Assembly: GCA_026724425.1 (NCBI GenBank)
Contig: JAIUCV010000076.1
Location: 2,193,501 to 2,257,500 of the forward strand
DNA: 64,000 nt
Direction of reading: 5' to 3'
DNA from: Erythrophleum ivorense
Lineage: Eukaryota > Streptophyta > Magnoliopsida > Fabales > Fabaceae
Below, one piece after another: positions 31,408 to 41,177 of this stretch. The notes under the pieces were generated by a model, which was not told the DNA's origin, did not search any database, and worked only from the letters and a program-made list of their open reading frames with translations. Numbering within the stretch: position 1 is the first letter of the stretch; every line of letters begins with the position of its first letter. The translations under genes and the position numbers were made by a program.

Positions 31408-32760
31408 ATGGATGCAGGAGCTAGAGGTCGTGGCAGGGGCCGTGGTGGAAGCCGTGGCAGAGGCCGTGGCAGAGGTCGTGGTCGTGGATCGCAGGCGGAT
31501 TCCGGTGAGAGTGCAGTGCCTAGTGTGGCGACTGCGTCGGAGACCCAGTTTGTGGCGAGTGAGGTCAATTTGGGCGCTAGTGGAGGCGCGGGAGTTGGGG
31601 TTGCCCCAGGTGCCGGTGCTGCTCCGGCTCATGGTCTTGGTGAACAGTTGATGGGGCTTCTAACGCAGATCTTGGCACGTCTCCCGCAGGCGGTTCCAGA
31701 GCAGGCTCCAGGTGTTCCTCCGGTGGTGGGGGCACAGCAGGGCGCGTTTGTTGGGCAGCATGGTGCTGCGGTGGTGGGGCATCCTTCCTATCTCGTGATG
31801 ATGAGGGAGATGCAGAGGATCGAGACGCCTTTCTTTGAGGGTAGAGGTGGGCCCGAGGAGGCCGATGAGTGGCGGCAGAGACTGGAACGGAACTTCCGTT
31901 CGGTCAGGTGTCCAGAGGGATACCAGGTTGAGTTGGCAGTGCATTACCTTGGTGGGGATGCACATTTGTGGTGGCGATCTGTCATGTTGAGGAGGGCAGT
32001 GTGGGCTTGGGGCGACTTCCTAGCGGAGTTCAACGCCAAGTATTTTCCTCAGGAGGCTAGAGACAGATTTCAGATGAGGTTTGTGGCCTTGACTCAGGGG
32101 GAGAGGTCAGTGCGTGAGTATGACGCTGAGTTCGGCAAACTTGTGGCGTATACTGGTTACGGTTTTGAGGGCGAGCGGAGTCTGATGGCGAGATTCCTTC
32201 AGTGTCTTCGATCGAGTATCAGGACTCAGTGCAGAGGTAGTACTTATGCTACGAGAGCAGAGTTGGTGGAGCTAGCGGCTTCCATCGAGGAGGACCTTCG
32301 TGAGCAGGTTGGTCCAGTTGTGGTGCCAGCTGCGGTGGTTCCTGCTACCCAGCCGAGGGACCAGCAGCAGCGCAGGAGTTTCAGTTCTGGTTCTGGCAAG
32401 GGCGGCAAGCCTGCGCAGGGCCAGAAGAGGAGGTTTGAGGAGGTTGCTGGAGGCAGCCAGAGTGCTCGTGGTTGCTTCGGTTGTGGGAGCTTGGAGCATC
32501 GGGTGGCTAGTTGTCCCAAGAGTGGTGCGTCTCGGGATACTAGAGTGTGCTTTCACTGCAGAGAGCCGGGGCATCTTCGGCCTATGTGTCCCAAGTTGCA
32601 GCAGTTGTCAGTGGCGGCGGTTCAGCCGGTAGCGCAGATTGCAGCGGTGCAGCCGTTGGAGCAGTTGGGAGCAGCGCCGCGAGTGTACTCTTCGGCAGAG
32701 GTGGGCCAGACGAGTCAGTCAGGCCAGATCACAGGTAAAATTCTGATTCAGACTTCGTAA
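31408..32760 (+). CDS. G2 Gag protein
   Basis: An open frame of 450 codons in the unspliced transcript. Residues 1-35 are RG-rich (RNA binding). A retrotransposon Gag domain (PF03732) spans roughly residues 120-260 with HYLGGDAHLWWRSV and FPQEARDRFQMRF. Two CCHC knuckles (CFGCGSLEHRVASC and CFHCREPGHLRPMC) lie near residues 355-395. The protein forms the particle and packages RNA. Translation past the donor at 32735 adds only a few residues before the stop. If spliced, it would read on into a damaged pol. Confidence 0.88.
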   Translation: MDAGARGRGRGRGGSRGRGRGRGRGRGSQADSGESAVPSVATASETQFVASEVNLGASGGAGVGVAPGAGAAPAHGLGEQLMGLLTQILARLPQAVPEQAPGVPPVVGAQQGAFVGQHGAAVVGHPSYLVMMREMQRIETPFFEGRGGPEEADEWRQRLERNFRSVRCPEGYQVELAVHYLGGDAHLWWRSVMLRRAVWAWGDFLAEFNAKYFPQEARDRFQMRFVALTQGERSVREYDAEFGKLVAYTGYGFEGERSLMARFLQCLRSSIRTQCRGSTYATRAELVELAASIEEDLREQVGPVVVPAAVVPATQPRDQQQRRSFSSGSGKGGKPAQGQKRRFEEVAGGSQSARGCFGCGSLEHRVASCPKSGASRDTRVCFHCREPGHLRPMCPKLQQLSVAAVQPVAQIAAVQPLEQLGAAPRVYSSAEVGQTSQSGQITGKILIQTS

Positions 32761-32848
32761 ATTCTTAGTGTAGAATTGTGGTTGTGCTATATGCTCTTTA
32801 TTTTACTGTGATAGTGTATAGGGTTCTCAACACTTGTGAAATGTGTAG
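32735..32848 (+). other. G2 candidate gag/pol intron, 114 bp
   Basis: CACAG/GTAAAA donor and TGTGTAG/GGACC acceptor, at the same phase-1 position as in G1, G3 and G4 (the gag part is 1327 nt, remainder 1 on division by three). Confidence 0.75.
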
Positions 32849-34032
32849 GGACCTTGTTAGTGGGTGGTGTTGAGTCTCACGTGCTGTTTGACTCGGGAGC
32901 ATCGAACTGCTTCATTACTTCGGAGTGTGCCGAGAGTAGAGGTATCCAGAGTAGCGTTGCTGAGCGCAAGGGTTTCGTCAAGGTTGCCGGTGGAGGTTTC
33001 CTGACTACTTTGGGCCGTGCTAGAGCAGTTGATGTGCAGATTGCGGGGCAGTCTATGCCAGCAGACTTGGTCATCAGTCCGGTGGAGCTGTATGACGTGA
33101 TTTTGGGGATGGACTGGCTGTCGTGTTACAGAGTTCATCTGGACTGTTTCAGAGGCAGGGAGGTTGGTATATCAGGGGCTGAGACCGACTTCAGGGAGTC
33201 TTGTGATCTCGGCTATTCAGGCTGAGCAGATGATAGGGCGAGGTTGCGAGGCGTATTTGGCGACGATAGTGATGTCGGAGTCTAGTGGTGAGGGTATTGA
33301 GGTTGTCCGGGAGTTTGAGGATGTTTTTCGGTCGCTGAAGGGGTTGCCACCATCTCGGTAAGATCCCTTCACGATTGAGTTGGAGCCCGGGACAGCTCCG
33401 ATATCGAAGACACCTTACAGGATGGCGCCAGCAGAGTTGGCAGAGCTGAAGAAGCAGCTGGAGGACCTTTTGAGCAAGGGGTTCATTCGGCCGAGTGTTT
33501 CACTGTGGGGGGCACCAGTGTTGTTTGTGAAGAAGAAGGATGGCAGTTTCCGGTTGTGCATCGATTACCGGGGACTCAACCAAGTCACAGTGAAGAACAG
33601 GTATCCACTCCCGAGGATTGATGAGTTGTTGGATCAGTTGAGGGGTGCTACTTGCTTCTCCAAGATTGACTTGGCATCGGGTTATCATCAGATCCCGATA
33701 GATGAGGCAGATGTTCGCAAGACGGCGTTCAGGACGAGGTATGGGCACTTCGAGTTTGTAGTCACGCCGTTCGGGTTGACTAATACGCCGACAGCATTGA
33801 TGAGATTGATGAACAACGTGTTCAGGGAGTTGTTGGACGTGTTCGTCATCGATGACATCTTAGTGTATTCGAGGAGTCCAAAGGAGCATGCGACTCATTT
33901 GAGGCTTGTTTTGGAGAAGCTTCGGGAGCAGAAGCTGTTTGCTAAGTTGAGCAAGTGCAGCTTTTGGCAGAGAGAGATGGGGTTCCTTGGCCATATTGTT
34001 TCTGCAGAGGGAGTTTCTATGGATCCGGCTAA
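32849..34032 (+). pseudogene. G2 pol fragment (protease and part of reverse transcriptase)
   Basis: Protease (DSGASNCFI) is recognisable. A small deletion near 33160 shifts the frame, a stop replaces Ser in LPPSRSDP at 33360, and the catalytic motif FIDDIL has lost three residues before IDDIL (33849). The sequence ends at the CACTA insertion after the codons for MDPA. RNase H, integrase and chromodomain are absent. Confidence 0.9.
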
Positions 34033-34500
34033 CACTACAAGAAAACAGCGGTTTTGCGACGGAACTTTGCGACGGAAATATTTCCGTCGCAATCTTGCGA
34101 TGGATTTGCGACAGACTTGCGATGGAATTGCGACTGATTTGCGACGGAATTGCGAGTCAAGAAGAATCCATCGCAATTCCGTCACAAATTTGCGATTGAA
34201 TTGCGATGGAAAACTACCATCGCAAGTTTGCGACGGATTTGCGGGTACGAGTTTTCGTCGCAAAGTTTGTCGTCGCAAATCTGTCGCAATTTGCGACGGA
34301 TTTGCGAGGAAAAGTTGGTGGCCGACATGTGGACCGGTTAGGTACGCACGTGTTAATTGAGTTTACCTAACTTATTAAGATGGAATATTTCCGTCGCAAG
34401 GCCGTCGCAAGTTCGTCGCAAGTGAGTCGTATTTCCGTCGCAAAGTCGTATCCGTCGCAAAATATCCGTCGCAAAATATCCATCGCAAATCCATAGCAAA
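34033..34500 (+). repeat. CACTA subterminal repeat array
   Basis: Direct and inverted copies of TTGCGACGG between the terminus and the TATA box, equivalent to 1497-2035 on the other strand. Confidence 0.88.
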
Positions 34501-34662
34501 ATTTTTTCAGAAATCTATAAATAGCGAAACGTTCATCGTTGGAAATCAGAAATCAAAAAAAAAAAGGGAAGAGAGGGAAAGAGAGGGAAGAGGAGGAGGA
34601 AAAAAAAAAAAGAGAGGGAAGGAAAAAAAAAAAGAGGGAAAAAAAAATAAAACACTCAAAAA

Positions 34663-37215
34663 ATGAGTTACGGAATATATGAGCTACGAAGCTGGATGTA
34701 CAATCAAAGAGATCCAGGGACCGGCGAAGTGAGGAGAGAATTTGTTGAAGGATTACATGGATTCTTTAACCAAGCACAAAACCAACTACAGGAAATGCAA
34801 AATGGTAAAATATTTTGTCCCTGTGAGAAATGTAGGAACAAAAAATATATCGCTGTTGATACTGCTAAAAAATATGTATTTAATAGAGGATTTGTACCAA
34901 ACTATTATGTATGGTATTTTCATAGTGAAAATTATTATAATACTACTCACTATGAAGCGGGAAATAGTGGTTCGTGTCAAGGGGTTGAAGAACATAATTA
35001 TAGCGGTAGCTATGATTATGGTCATCCTGATATATTGGGAAATGATATTGGGTATCAGCAAGGGAATAGGTTTGATGATATGGTTACAGATGCATTTCAT
35101 GAAACTACACATGCTCCTGCTGATTATCCTGTGGAAACAATGTCGGAAGAACCCAACATTGAAGCACAAAAGTTTTATGATATGTTAGATGCTGCAAATC
35201 AACCACCTTACGATGGGTGTAGAGAGGAACTTTCTAGATTGTCACTAGCAGTTAGGATGATGACAATTAAAAGTGAGGATAACAGCAGCGAGAGTAACAT
35301 GGATAAGTGGGCTGGACTATTTCAAGAGTATTTACCGGAAGATAATCTTTCTGCTGGTAATTACTATGAAATTTAGAAGTTGGTTGCGGGTCTTGGGTTA
35401 CCTTATGAAATGATTGATGTATGCATTGACAATTGCATGATTTTCTGGAAAGATGATGATAAGCTGCAGGAATGTCGATTTTGTGGGAAGTCGAGATACA
35501 AACCCACTATTGGAAGGAGGCGGGTCCCTTACCAACGTATGTGGTACTTGCCAATCACCGAAAGATTAAAACGGTTATACCAATCGGAAATGACGTCAGC
35601 GTCAATGAGATGGCATGCAAAACATTCCACACATCATGGAAAGATAACACATCTCTCAGATGCAAATGCGTGGAAACACTTTCAGATGGTACATTCAAAC
35701 TTTGCTAATGAGTCCAGGAATATGCACAGACGGATTTAGTCCAATTGGTATGTTAGGGAGACAATATTCGCTATGGCCCGTCATACTGACGCCATATAAT
35801 CTTCCGCCGACAATGTGCATGCAGCGAGAGTTTTTGTTCTTAACTATTTTAGTGCCAGGTCCAAAGCATCCTAAGCGATCCCTAGATGTATTTCTGCAAC
35901 CTTTGATCGATGAGTTGAAACAACTGTGGTATTCAGGAGTCTGCACATTTGATTACTCGCAGCAACAAAACTTCAACATGCGTGCAGTATTATTGTGGAC
36001 GATTAGTGACTTTCCAGCGTATGGAATGTTGTCGGGGTGGACTACGCACGGAAGACTATCGTGTCCACACTGTTTGAATAGGGCAGAAGCATTTCAGCTG
36101 AGGCATGGAAGAAAACCTTGTTGGTTTGATTGTCACCGTCGTTTTCTTCCTATCAATCACAAGTACCGAAAGAACAATGTTTTATTTACGAAGAATAAAG
36201 CTGTCTGCGGTCCCCCTCCGGATTATCTTTCGGGACAGGATTTGCTTGATCAGATCGATTATTATGGTGGTGAGGAAACATGCAAACGTGGGGGCAATTG
36301 GCATTGTACTGCAAACATGCCTGACGGATATGGACAAGCACACAACTGGCACAAAAAAAGTATATTCTGGGAACTCCCATATTGGAAGGATCACCTTTTG
36401 CGACATAATCTTGACGTTATGCATATTGAGAAGAATTTTTTTGATAACGTCATGCATACCATTTTGAATGTCCAAGGAAAAAGTAAAGACAATATGAAAT
36501 CGAGGCTGGACTTAGCAGATATATGCAAAAGAAGCGAGTTGGAGATTACTAGAGACGGCAAACAGCCAATTCCGAGTTTTCGATTGTCTGCAGATGGGAA
36601 GAGAGCTCTATTTGATTGGGTGGCCTCAGATGTCAAATTTCCGGATGGATATGTTTCCAAATTCTCACGATGTATAGAGCGAGGACAAAAATTTTCTGGT
36701 ATGAAGAGCCACAATTGCTATGTTTTCATGCAGCAACTACTACCGTTTGCATTACAAGAGCTATTGCCATCTCATGTCCACGAAGCAATTTCTGGTAAAC
36801 AAGTATTTACATTTCTTTTAATTGAGTTTATGTACATAATTAAATATATATGTTTTATTAATTTGTTTATGGTGTATATTATATTATAGGTATTGGGGCG
36901 TTTTTCTGAGATCTTTGCACGCGAACACTGACAGAAGACGGGGTAGAGAAGTTAAAAAAAAAAACATTGCTCTCTTGTTATGTAACATGGAGAAAATCTT
37001 CCCTCCTTCATTCTTCAACGTGATGGAACACCTAACGGTACATTAATTTGCCATATGAGGCGAATCTCGGGGGGCCTGTGCAATTCAGGTGGATGTATCC
37101 GTTCGAGCGTTTTATGGGACACTTGAAGGGAAAGGCTAAAAACCTTGCAAAAGGTGAGGGATCCATAGTACAAGGTTCATTGACAGAGGAAACATCTAAC
37201 TTCGCGTCTTACTGA
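34663..37215 (+). pseudogene. CACTA transposase (TNP2 type), multiply broken
   Basis: The N-terminal domain (MSYGIYELRSWMYNQRD, FCPCEKCRNKKY) is followed by Transposase_21 (YQRMWYLPITERLKRLY, WTTHGRLSCPHC, HNLDVMHIEKNFFDNV) and DUF4218 (RWMYPFERFMGHLKGKAKN at about 37089). Breaks: TAG at 35374-35376 where the copy at 1-1362 has CAG; a 14-bp deletion at about 35717 that shifts the frame; a TGA at about 36907 in IGAFF(R)DLCTR; and a further frameshift near 37050. A 95-bp intron (36795-36889) separates Transposase_21 from DUF4218. It cannot encode a working transposase. Confidence 0.9.
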
Positions 37216-37216
37216 T

Positions 37217-37390
37217 GTGTGCCAGACATGGGTGTGGTATATATGCAAGTAATAAAAAACCCTAAGCTAAACATGGTTGCAAGTGCACAACATGTTGTTG
37301 TAGTACTTAGGGGTCGATCCACAAGGGAATGCGAATTACACACTACACATTTATAAATATTTGGTTAAGCTAAATCAATAATATGCAAGG
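37217..37390. other. Unclassified repeat, left flank of copia insertion
   Basis: Contains GGGGTCGATCCACAAGGGAA, a phrase common in plant repeats. It would continue into 59717-59936 if the copia element were removed, as the CAAGG duplication shows. No coding sequence recognised. Confidence 0.4.
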
Positions 37391-37546
37391 TATTGTGAGA
37401 AAGAGAGAATAAGAGAAGAGAGGAATTGGTTGTGTTCTTATTCTATGAATAATGAATCCTTTATATAGGAATACAAGTAGGGTTTAGCTTGGAGAAGAAG
37501 TACAATTTGGGCTTTCTAATGGGCATCCACTTAATAACCCATAACA
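37391..37546 (-). repeat. Copia 3' LTR, 156 bp
   Basis: Minus strand TGTTATGGGTTATTAAG to CTTTCTCACAATA. Same sequence as 59556-59711 over its whole length. Confidence 0.93.
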
Positions 37547-37683
37547 CTCCCCCTTGGATGTCCATTAAAATGTGATAACTTGTAACGCGCATAAAATGCT
37601 ACCTCATTAAAAACCTTACCAGGAAAACCCAATGGGAAAAACCTTGGTTAAGGGAAAAAGAGTGTAGCGCACAGTTACTCCCC

Positions 37684-37878
37684 CTAATGAGAACATCCGT
37701 TGAGATCTTTGAGACGACGCAATCCAATCATATGAATTAACTTCTTGAAAATAGCGGTTGGGAGCGCCTTGGTGAATAAATCTGCCAAATTTTCGCTTGA
37801 ACGAATTTTAGAACATTGACATCGCCATTCTTCTTGTTTTTGGTGCTTTATCATTCTCTTCACTCCACTTGATCTCAT
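37684..37878 (-). pseudogene. Copia pol C-terminus (RNase H end)
   Basis: The minus strand encodes KIRSSENLADLFTKALPTA followed by IFKKLIHMIGLRRLKDL, the characteristic end of copia polyproteins just before the 3' untranslated region. The upstream part of RNase H is not open. Gypsy G3 interrupts the element at 38102. Confidence 0.85.
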
Positions 37879-38101
37879 AAGTGGAAGACAAGGACTTTGG
37901 AAAGGAGATAGATCTTCGTGTTTCTCATTTGTGTGTTCTTTGTTGCCTCATTAAAACCTTTCGTGGAAAAACCCAATGGGATAAAAACCATGATAAGGAA
38001 AAATAGTACAACCACACATATCGTCATATATCTCCTCCTTGGAAGCATCTTCTTCAGGAGATGCATTCCAATCATATATACCATATGTTGGCAATCATTA
38101 T

Positions 38102-39444
38102 TGTAACATCCGCAAACCAGAAAGTTGTTTTGGAAGTGGTGTTGGGCGATGCTAGGGGTTCGGGAGTAGTTGGCACATGCTCTTAGAGGTGTGAATTGAA
38201 GATTGGCTGTACATGTTCTTGTTTGATTGTTGTGCAGTCGGTTTAAGATTCAAGCACCGCGAAGAAAGTGTGTTAAATCCTTCTGAACGACTAGTATCGA
38301 TCGACACCGGTTATCAGGGTCGATTCCGGTTTAAGTCGATTGCGCGTTTGATTTGATGTTGGTTTCGGTTTAGTCGATGGGTGTCGACCGACACCAAGGA
38401 AGGGTGTCGATCGACACCGGTTATTGCAAAATCGACCGGTTTGATTCAAGTCGGCTGGTCTTGTTCGGTTTGGGCAAGGGAAGCCCTAGGTCGCGAATAA
38501 AACACTGTAGCCGCGTGAGAAAGCTCACTTTTCGAGTTTCAGAGAGAAAAAGGTGATTCTAAGGTGATTTTGGGAGTTAGGAGGAGTTTTGTGGAGTTTC
38601 TGAGGCTTGTGGTTGTTGTTTCTTCTCCTTTCCTTCCTTTCAATCCGTTTTCAAGGTGAGTGCGTGACTGTAGGTCCGTTAAGCGTTAGAGATTGTGTGA
38701 TTTCGGATTTATGATGTGTTCTTGAGATTGTTTATGCTGGATTTCGTGTTTTGATAGCATTGAGGCGTTGAAAACCCTTAGATTTTGTGTTATTGCGATT
38801 TGGAATGCGATTTTCGTTGATGTTGGTTTCTGGGCGTCGAGCCGGTGTCGAGCGACACTCGATGAGTGTCGATCGACACTCGGGAGGCTGGCGTCGATCG
38901 ACACCATAGAGGTGTCGGTCGACACCAACCTGGGTGTCAGGAAACGTGGGTGTTTCCTGACAGGGATGGTTTATACTGTTGATTAATGTTGAGCATTGTT
39001 ATTGGTGTTGATTATTGTGATGTTTTGTCTAGTGTTTGACGTAATTGGCCTGTAGGCAAGATGATCCACTCACTAAGTATTTATGATAATACTTACGCAT
39101 CTCTATTCCAATGTGATGCAGGTAACAGCAATGTTCTTCCGCGGAAAGAGACCGAGAGAAGAGGATGATGAGATTAGGAATTTAATCTTGGCTTTATTGT
39201 TGTGGCTGACCAGGAATTCGTGATGTTTAGGGTGTTAGTTTATTTTCAGTAATGTAGCATACCTGGTGTTTAGGTTGCTTATTGGTTTATTGGTTTTATT
39301 GGTTATTTGTTGAACAATTATTTTATGATTTAATAATATTGGTTTCTTCCGCATTGTGTTGCTGAATTAGCTGTTGAGGATTAATATTTATGGGAATATT
39401 AATCTGGGCTAATTAACTATAAAAAAAAAAATTTGGTTGTTTCA
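38102..39444 (+). repeat. G3 5' LTR, 1343 bp
   Basis: Palindromes at 38294-38310, 38383-38420 and 38838-38935. Candidate leader intron 38656-39121 (CAAG/GTGAGTGC to GTGATGCAG/G), with AAGTATT...AATACTT just before the acceptor. Confidence 0.93.
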
Positions 39445-39662
39445 TTTTGGTATCACAGCGTAGTCGGTTTTAGGACTGTTAGTATTGGATGAATTGGACT
39501 ATGTGTTTAATTGATTATGTGAGCTAGTCAATTAGTGGTTTAGTCTCATCCTCTCGGTCTTCCAGTTTTCCGCGGGTAAGTGAGTTGGATATTTGGTGTG
39601 TTGTGTTTTGTTTTTGTGTGTTGACCTTGCTCTTTTTCTGTACTTGGTGGTAGTGTAGAGAG

Positions 39663-41102
39663 ATGGACGCAGGTCGTGGTCGTGGCCGTGGTCGTGGTCG
39701 CGGTGCAGCCCGTGGGGGCAGAGGAGCTGGTCGCGGTGGGCGAGCAGCGGGTCGTGGAGGTCGGGGTGCTGGTCGTGGAGTGCCAGAGGCTGAGGTTTCA
39801 GTAGAGAGTGCAGCGCCGAGTGTGGCGGCGGCGTCGGTGACACAGTCTGTTTCGTTGGCCGGCGGGGCTAACTCAGGTGTCAGTGGTGGCGCAGGAGCTG
39901 GAGCGGTTCCCGGTGGGGGCGCTGCTTTAGCTCAGGGAGAGTTGATTGTGGGGCTACTGACGCAGTTGTTGGCACGTCTTCCACAGGCAGTTCCACAGCA
40001 GGCTCCGGTTGCACCTCCAGCGGCCGGGGCACAGGTTGGTGCCGGGGCACATGTTGGTGCCGGTTTTGTTGAGCAGCAGGGTGTTGCAGTTGGGTTTTCG
40101 CCTTATCGTGAGATGATGAGGGAGATGCAGAGGATTGGTACGCCTACGTTTGAGGGCGGGGTTACTCCAGAGCAGGCTGACGAGTGGCGTCAGAGGTTGG
40201 AGCGGAACTTCGATTCAGTTCGTTGTCCGGAGCAGTTTCAGGTTGAGTTGGCAGTGCACTACCTTGGAGGTGATGCACATTTGTGGTGGAGGTCTGTTAG
40301 GACCAGGAGAGAGGTTTGGACTTGGGTTGACTTCGTCGAGGAGTTCAACCACAAGTTTTTCCCTCAGGAGGCTCGTGACAGGCTGCAGTTGAGGTTTTTG
40401 GACTTGACTCAGGGTGAGAGGTCTGTTCGAGAGTATGATGCAGAGTTCTGCAGATTGGTAGTCTTTTCTGGTGGTGAGCTGATCAGCGAGCGGGCATTGA
40501 CGTCGCGGTTTCTTCAGGGACTTCGGAGGAACATCAGGACTCAGTGCAGAGGTGGTATGTACCACACCAGAGCGGGTTTAGTGGAGTTGGCAGCGTCCAT
40601 TGAGGAGGACTTGCGTGAGCCAGTGAATACGGCGGTTGTTCCAGTTGCAGTTGCTCCTGCTACCTATCCTCGGGGCCAGCAGCAGCATCAGCAGCGCAGA
40701 GGTCACAGTTCTGGTTACGGCAGGGGCAGTAGGCCTGCGCAGGGTCAGAAGAGGAGAGCAGACGAGATATCTGCTAGTAGCCCGAGTACGGGTGGTTGTT
40801 TTGGTTGTGGTAGTCTGGATCACAGAGTGGCGACTTGCCCCAAGAGGGCGGGATCCAGAGAGACGACAGTGTGCTTCTACTGCAGGGAGCCGGGGCATAT
40901 CAAGACAATGTGTCCCAAGTTGCAGCAGAGAGCAGTGGCAGCGGCGATTCAGCCGTTGGCTATCCAGTCAGCAGCTCAGGTGGCAGCGTTGCAGTCAGGT
41001 GGTGCGCCGAGAGTTTATACTTCGGCAGAGGTGGGCCAGACCAGTCAGTCAGGTCAGATCACAGGTAAAATCTTGACTCAGACTTTTAAATTCTTAAGGT
41101 AG
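39663..41102 (+). CDS. G3 Gag protein
   Basis: 479 codons, open. Residues 1-40 are an RG/RGG-rich tail. The Gag domain lies at about residues 155-265 (HYLGGDAHLWWRSV, FPQEARDRLQLRF, QGERSVREYDAEF). Two CCHC knuckles (CFGCGSLDHRVATC, CFYCREPGHIKTMC) lie at about 378-420. The stop comes 13 codons after the intron donor at 41065. Expected to form virus-like particles with the element RNA. Confidence 0.9.
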   Translation: MDAGRGRGRGRGRGAARGGRGAGRGGRAAGRGGRGAGRGVPEAEVSVESAAPSVAAASVTQSVSLAGGANSGVSGGAGAGAVPGGGAALAQGELIVGLLTQLLARLPQAVPQQAPVAPPAAGAQVGAGAHVGAGFVEQQGVAVGFSPYREMMREMQRIGTPTFEGGVTPEQADEWRQRLERNFDSVRCPEQFQVELAVHYLGGDAHLWWRSVRTRREVWTWVDFVEEFNHKFFPQEARDRLQLRFLDLTQGERSVREYDAEFCRLVVFSGGELISERALTSRFLQGLRRNIRTQCRGGMYHTRAGLVELAASIEEDLREPVNTAVVPVAVAPATYPRGQQQHQQRRGHSSGYGRGSRPAQGQKRRADEISASSPSTGGCFGCGSLDHRVATCPKRAGSRETTVCFYCREPGHIKTMCPKLQQRAVAAAIQPLAIQSAAQVAALQSGGAPRVYTSAEVGQTSQSGQITGKILTQTFKFLR

Positions 41103-41177
41103 AATTGTTGTTGTGTCTGTTTCTGTTATTTTACTGTGATAGAGTTAGAGGTTCTCAACACTTGTGGAATTGTGTAG
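41065..41177 (+). other. G3 candidate gag/pol intron, 113 bp
   Basis: CACAG/GTAAAA donor and TGTGTAG/GGACC acceptor, with CTCAAC as a plausible branch site about 20 bases upstream of the acceptor. The gag part is 1402 nt, again phase 1. Confidence 0.78.

Larger units (their letters stand above)
30077..34032 (+). mobile_element. Ty3/gypsy element G2 (subfamily A), truncated in pol
   Basis: 5' LTR 30077-31199, primer-binding site TGGTATCAGAGC at 31203-31214, gag 31408-32760, and a partial pol that stops inside reverse transcriptase at 34032, where a CACTA terminus begins. The remainder of pol and the 3' LTR are not in the window. The candidate 5-bp duplication is AAAAT (30072-30076), unconfirmed because the other end is missing. 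Insertion is head-to-head with the MYB pseudogene. Confidence 0.92.
34033..37216 (+). mobile_element. CACTA transposon, 3' end missing, inserted in gypsy G2
   Basis: Left terminus CACTACAAGAAAACAGCG at 34033 after TAA of the gypsy pol gene (likely 3-bp target TAA). Subterminal TTGCGACGG repeats run to about 34500, then a TATA box (34516-34523), then the transposase. Homology to the transposase ends near 37216 and no right terminus follows, so the element is truncated. It is closely related to the element at 1-2035. Confidence 0.92.
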
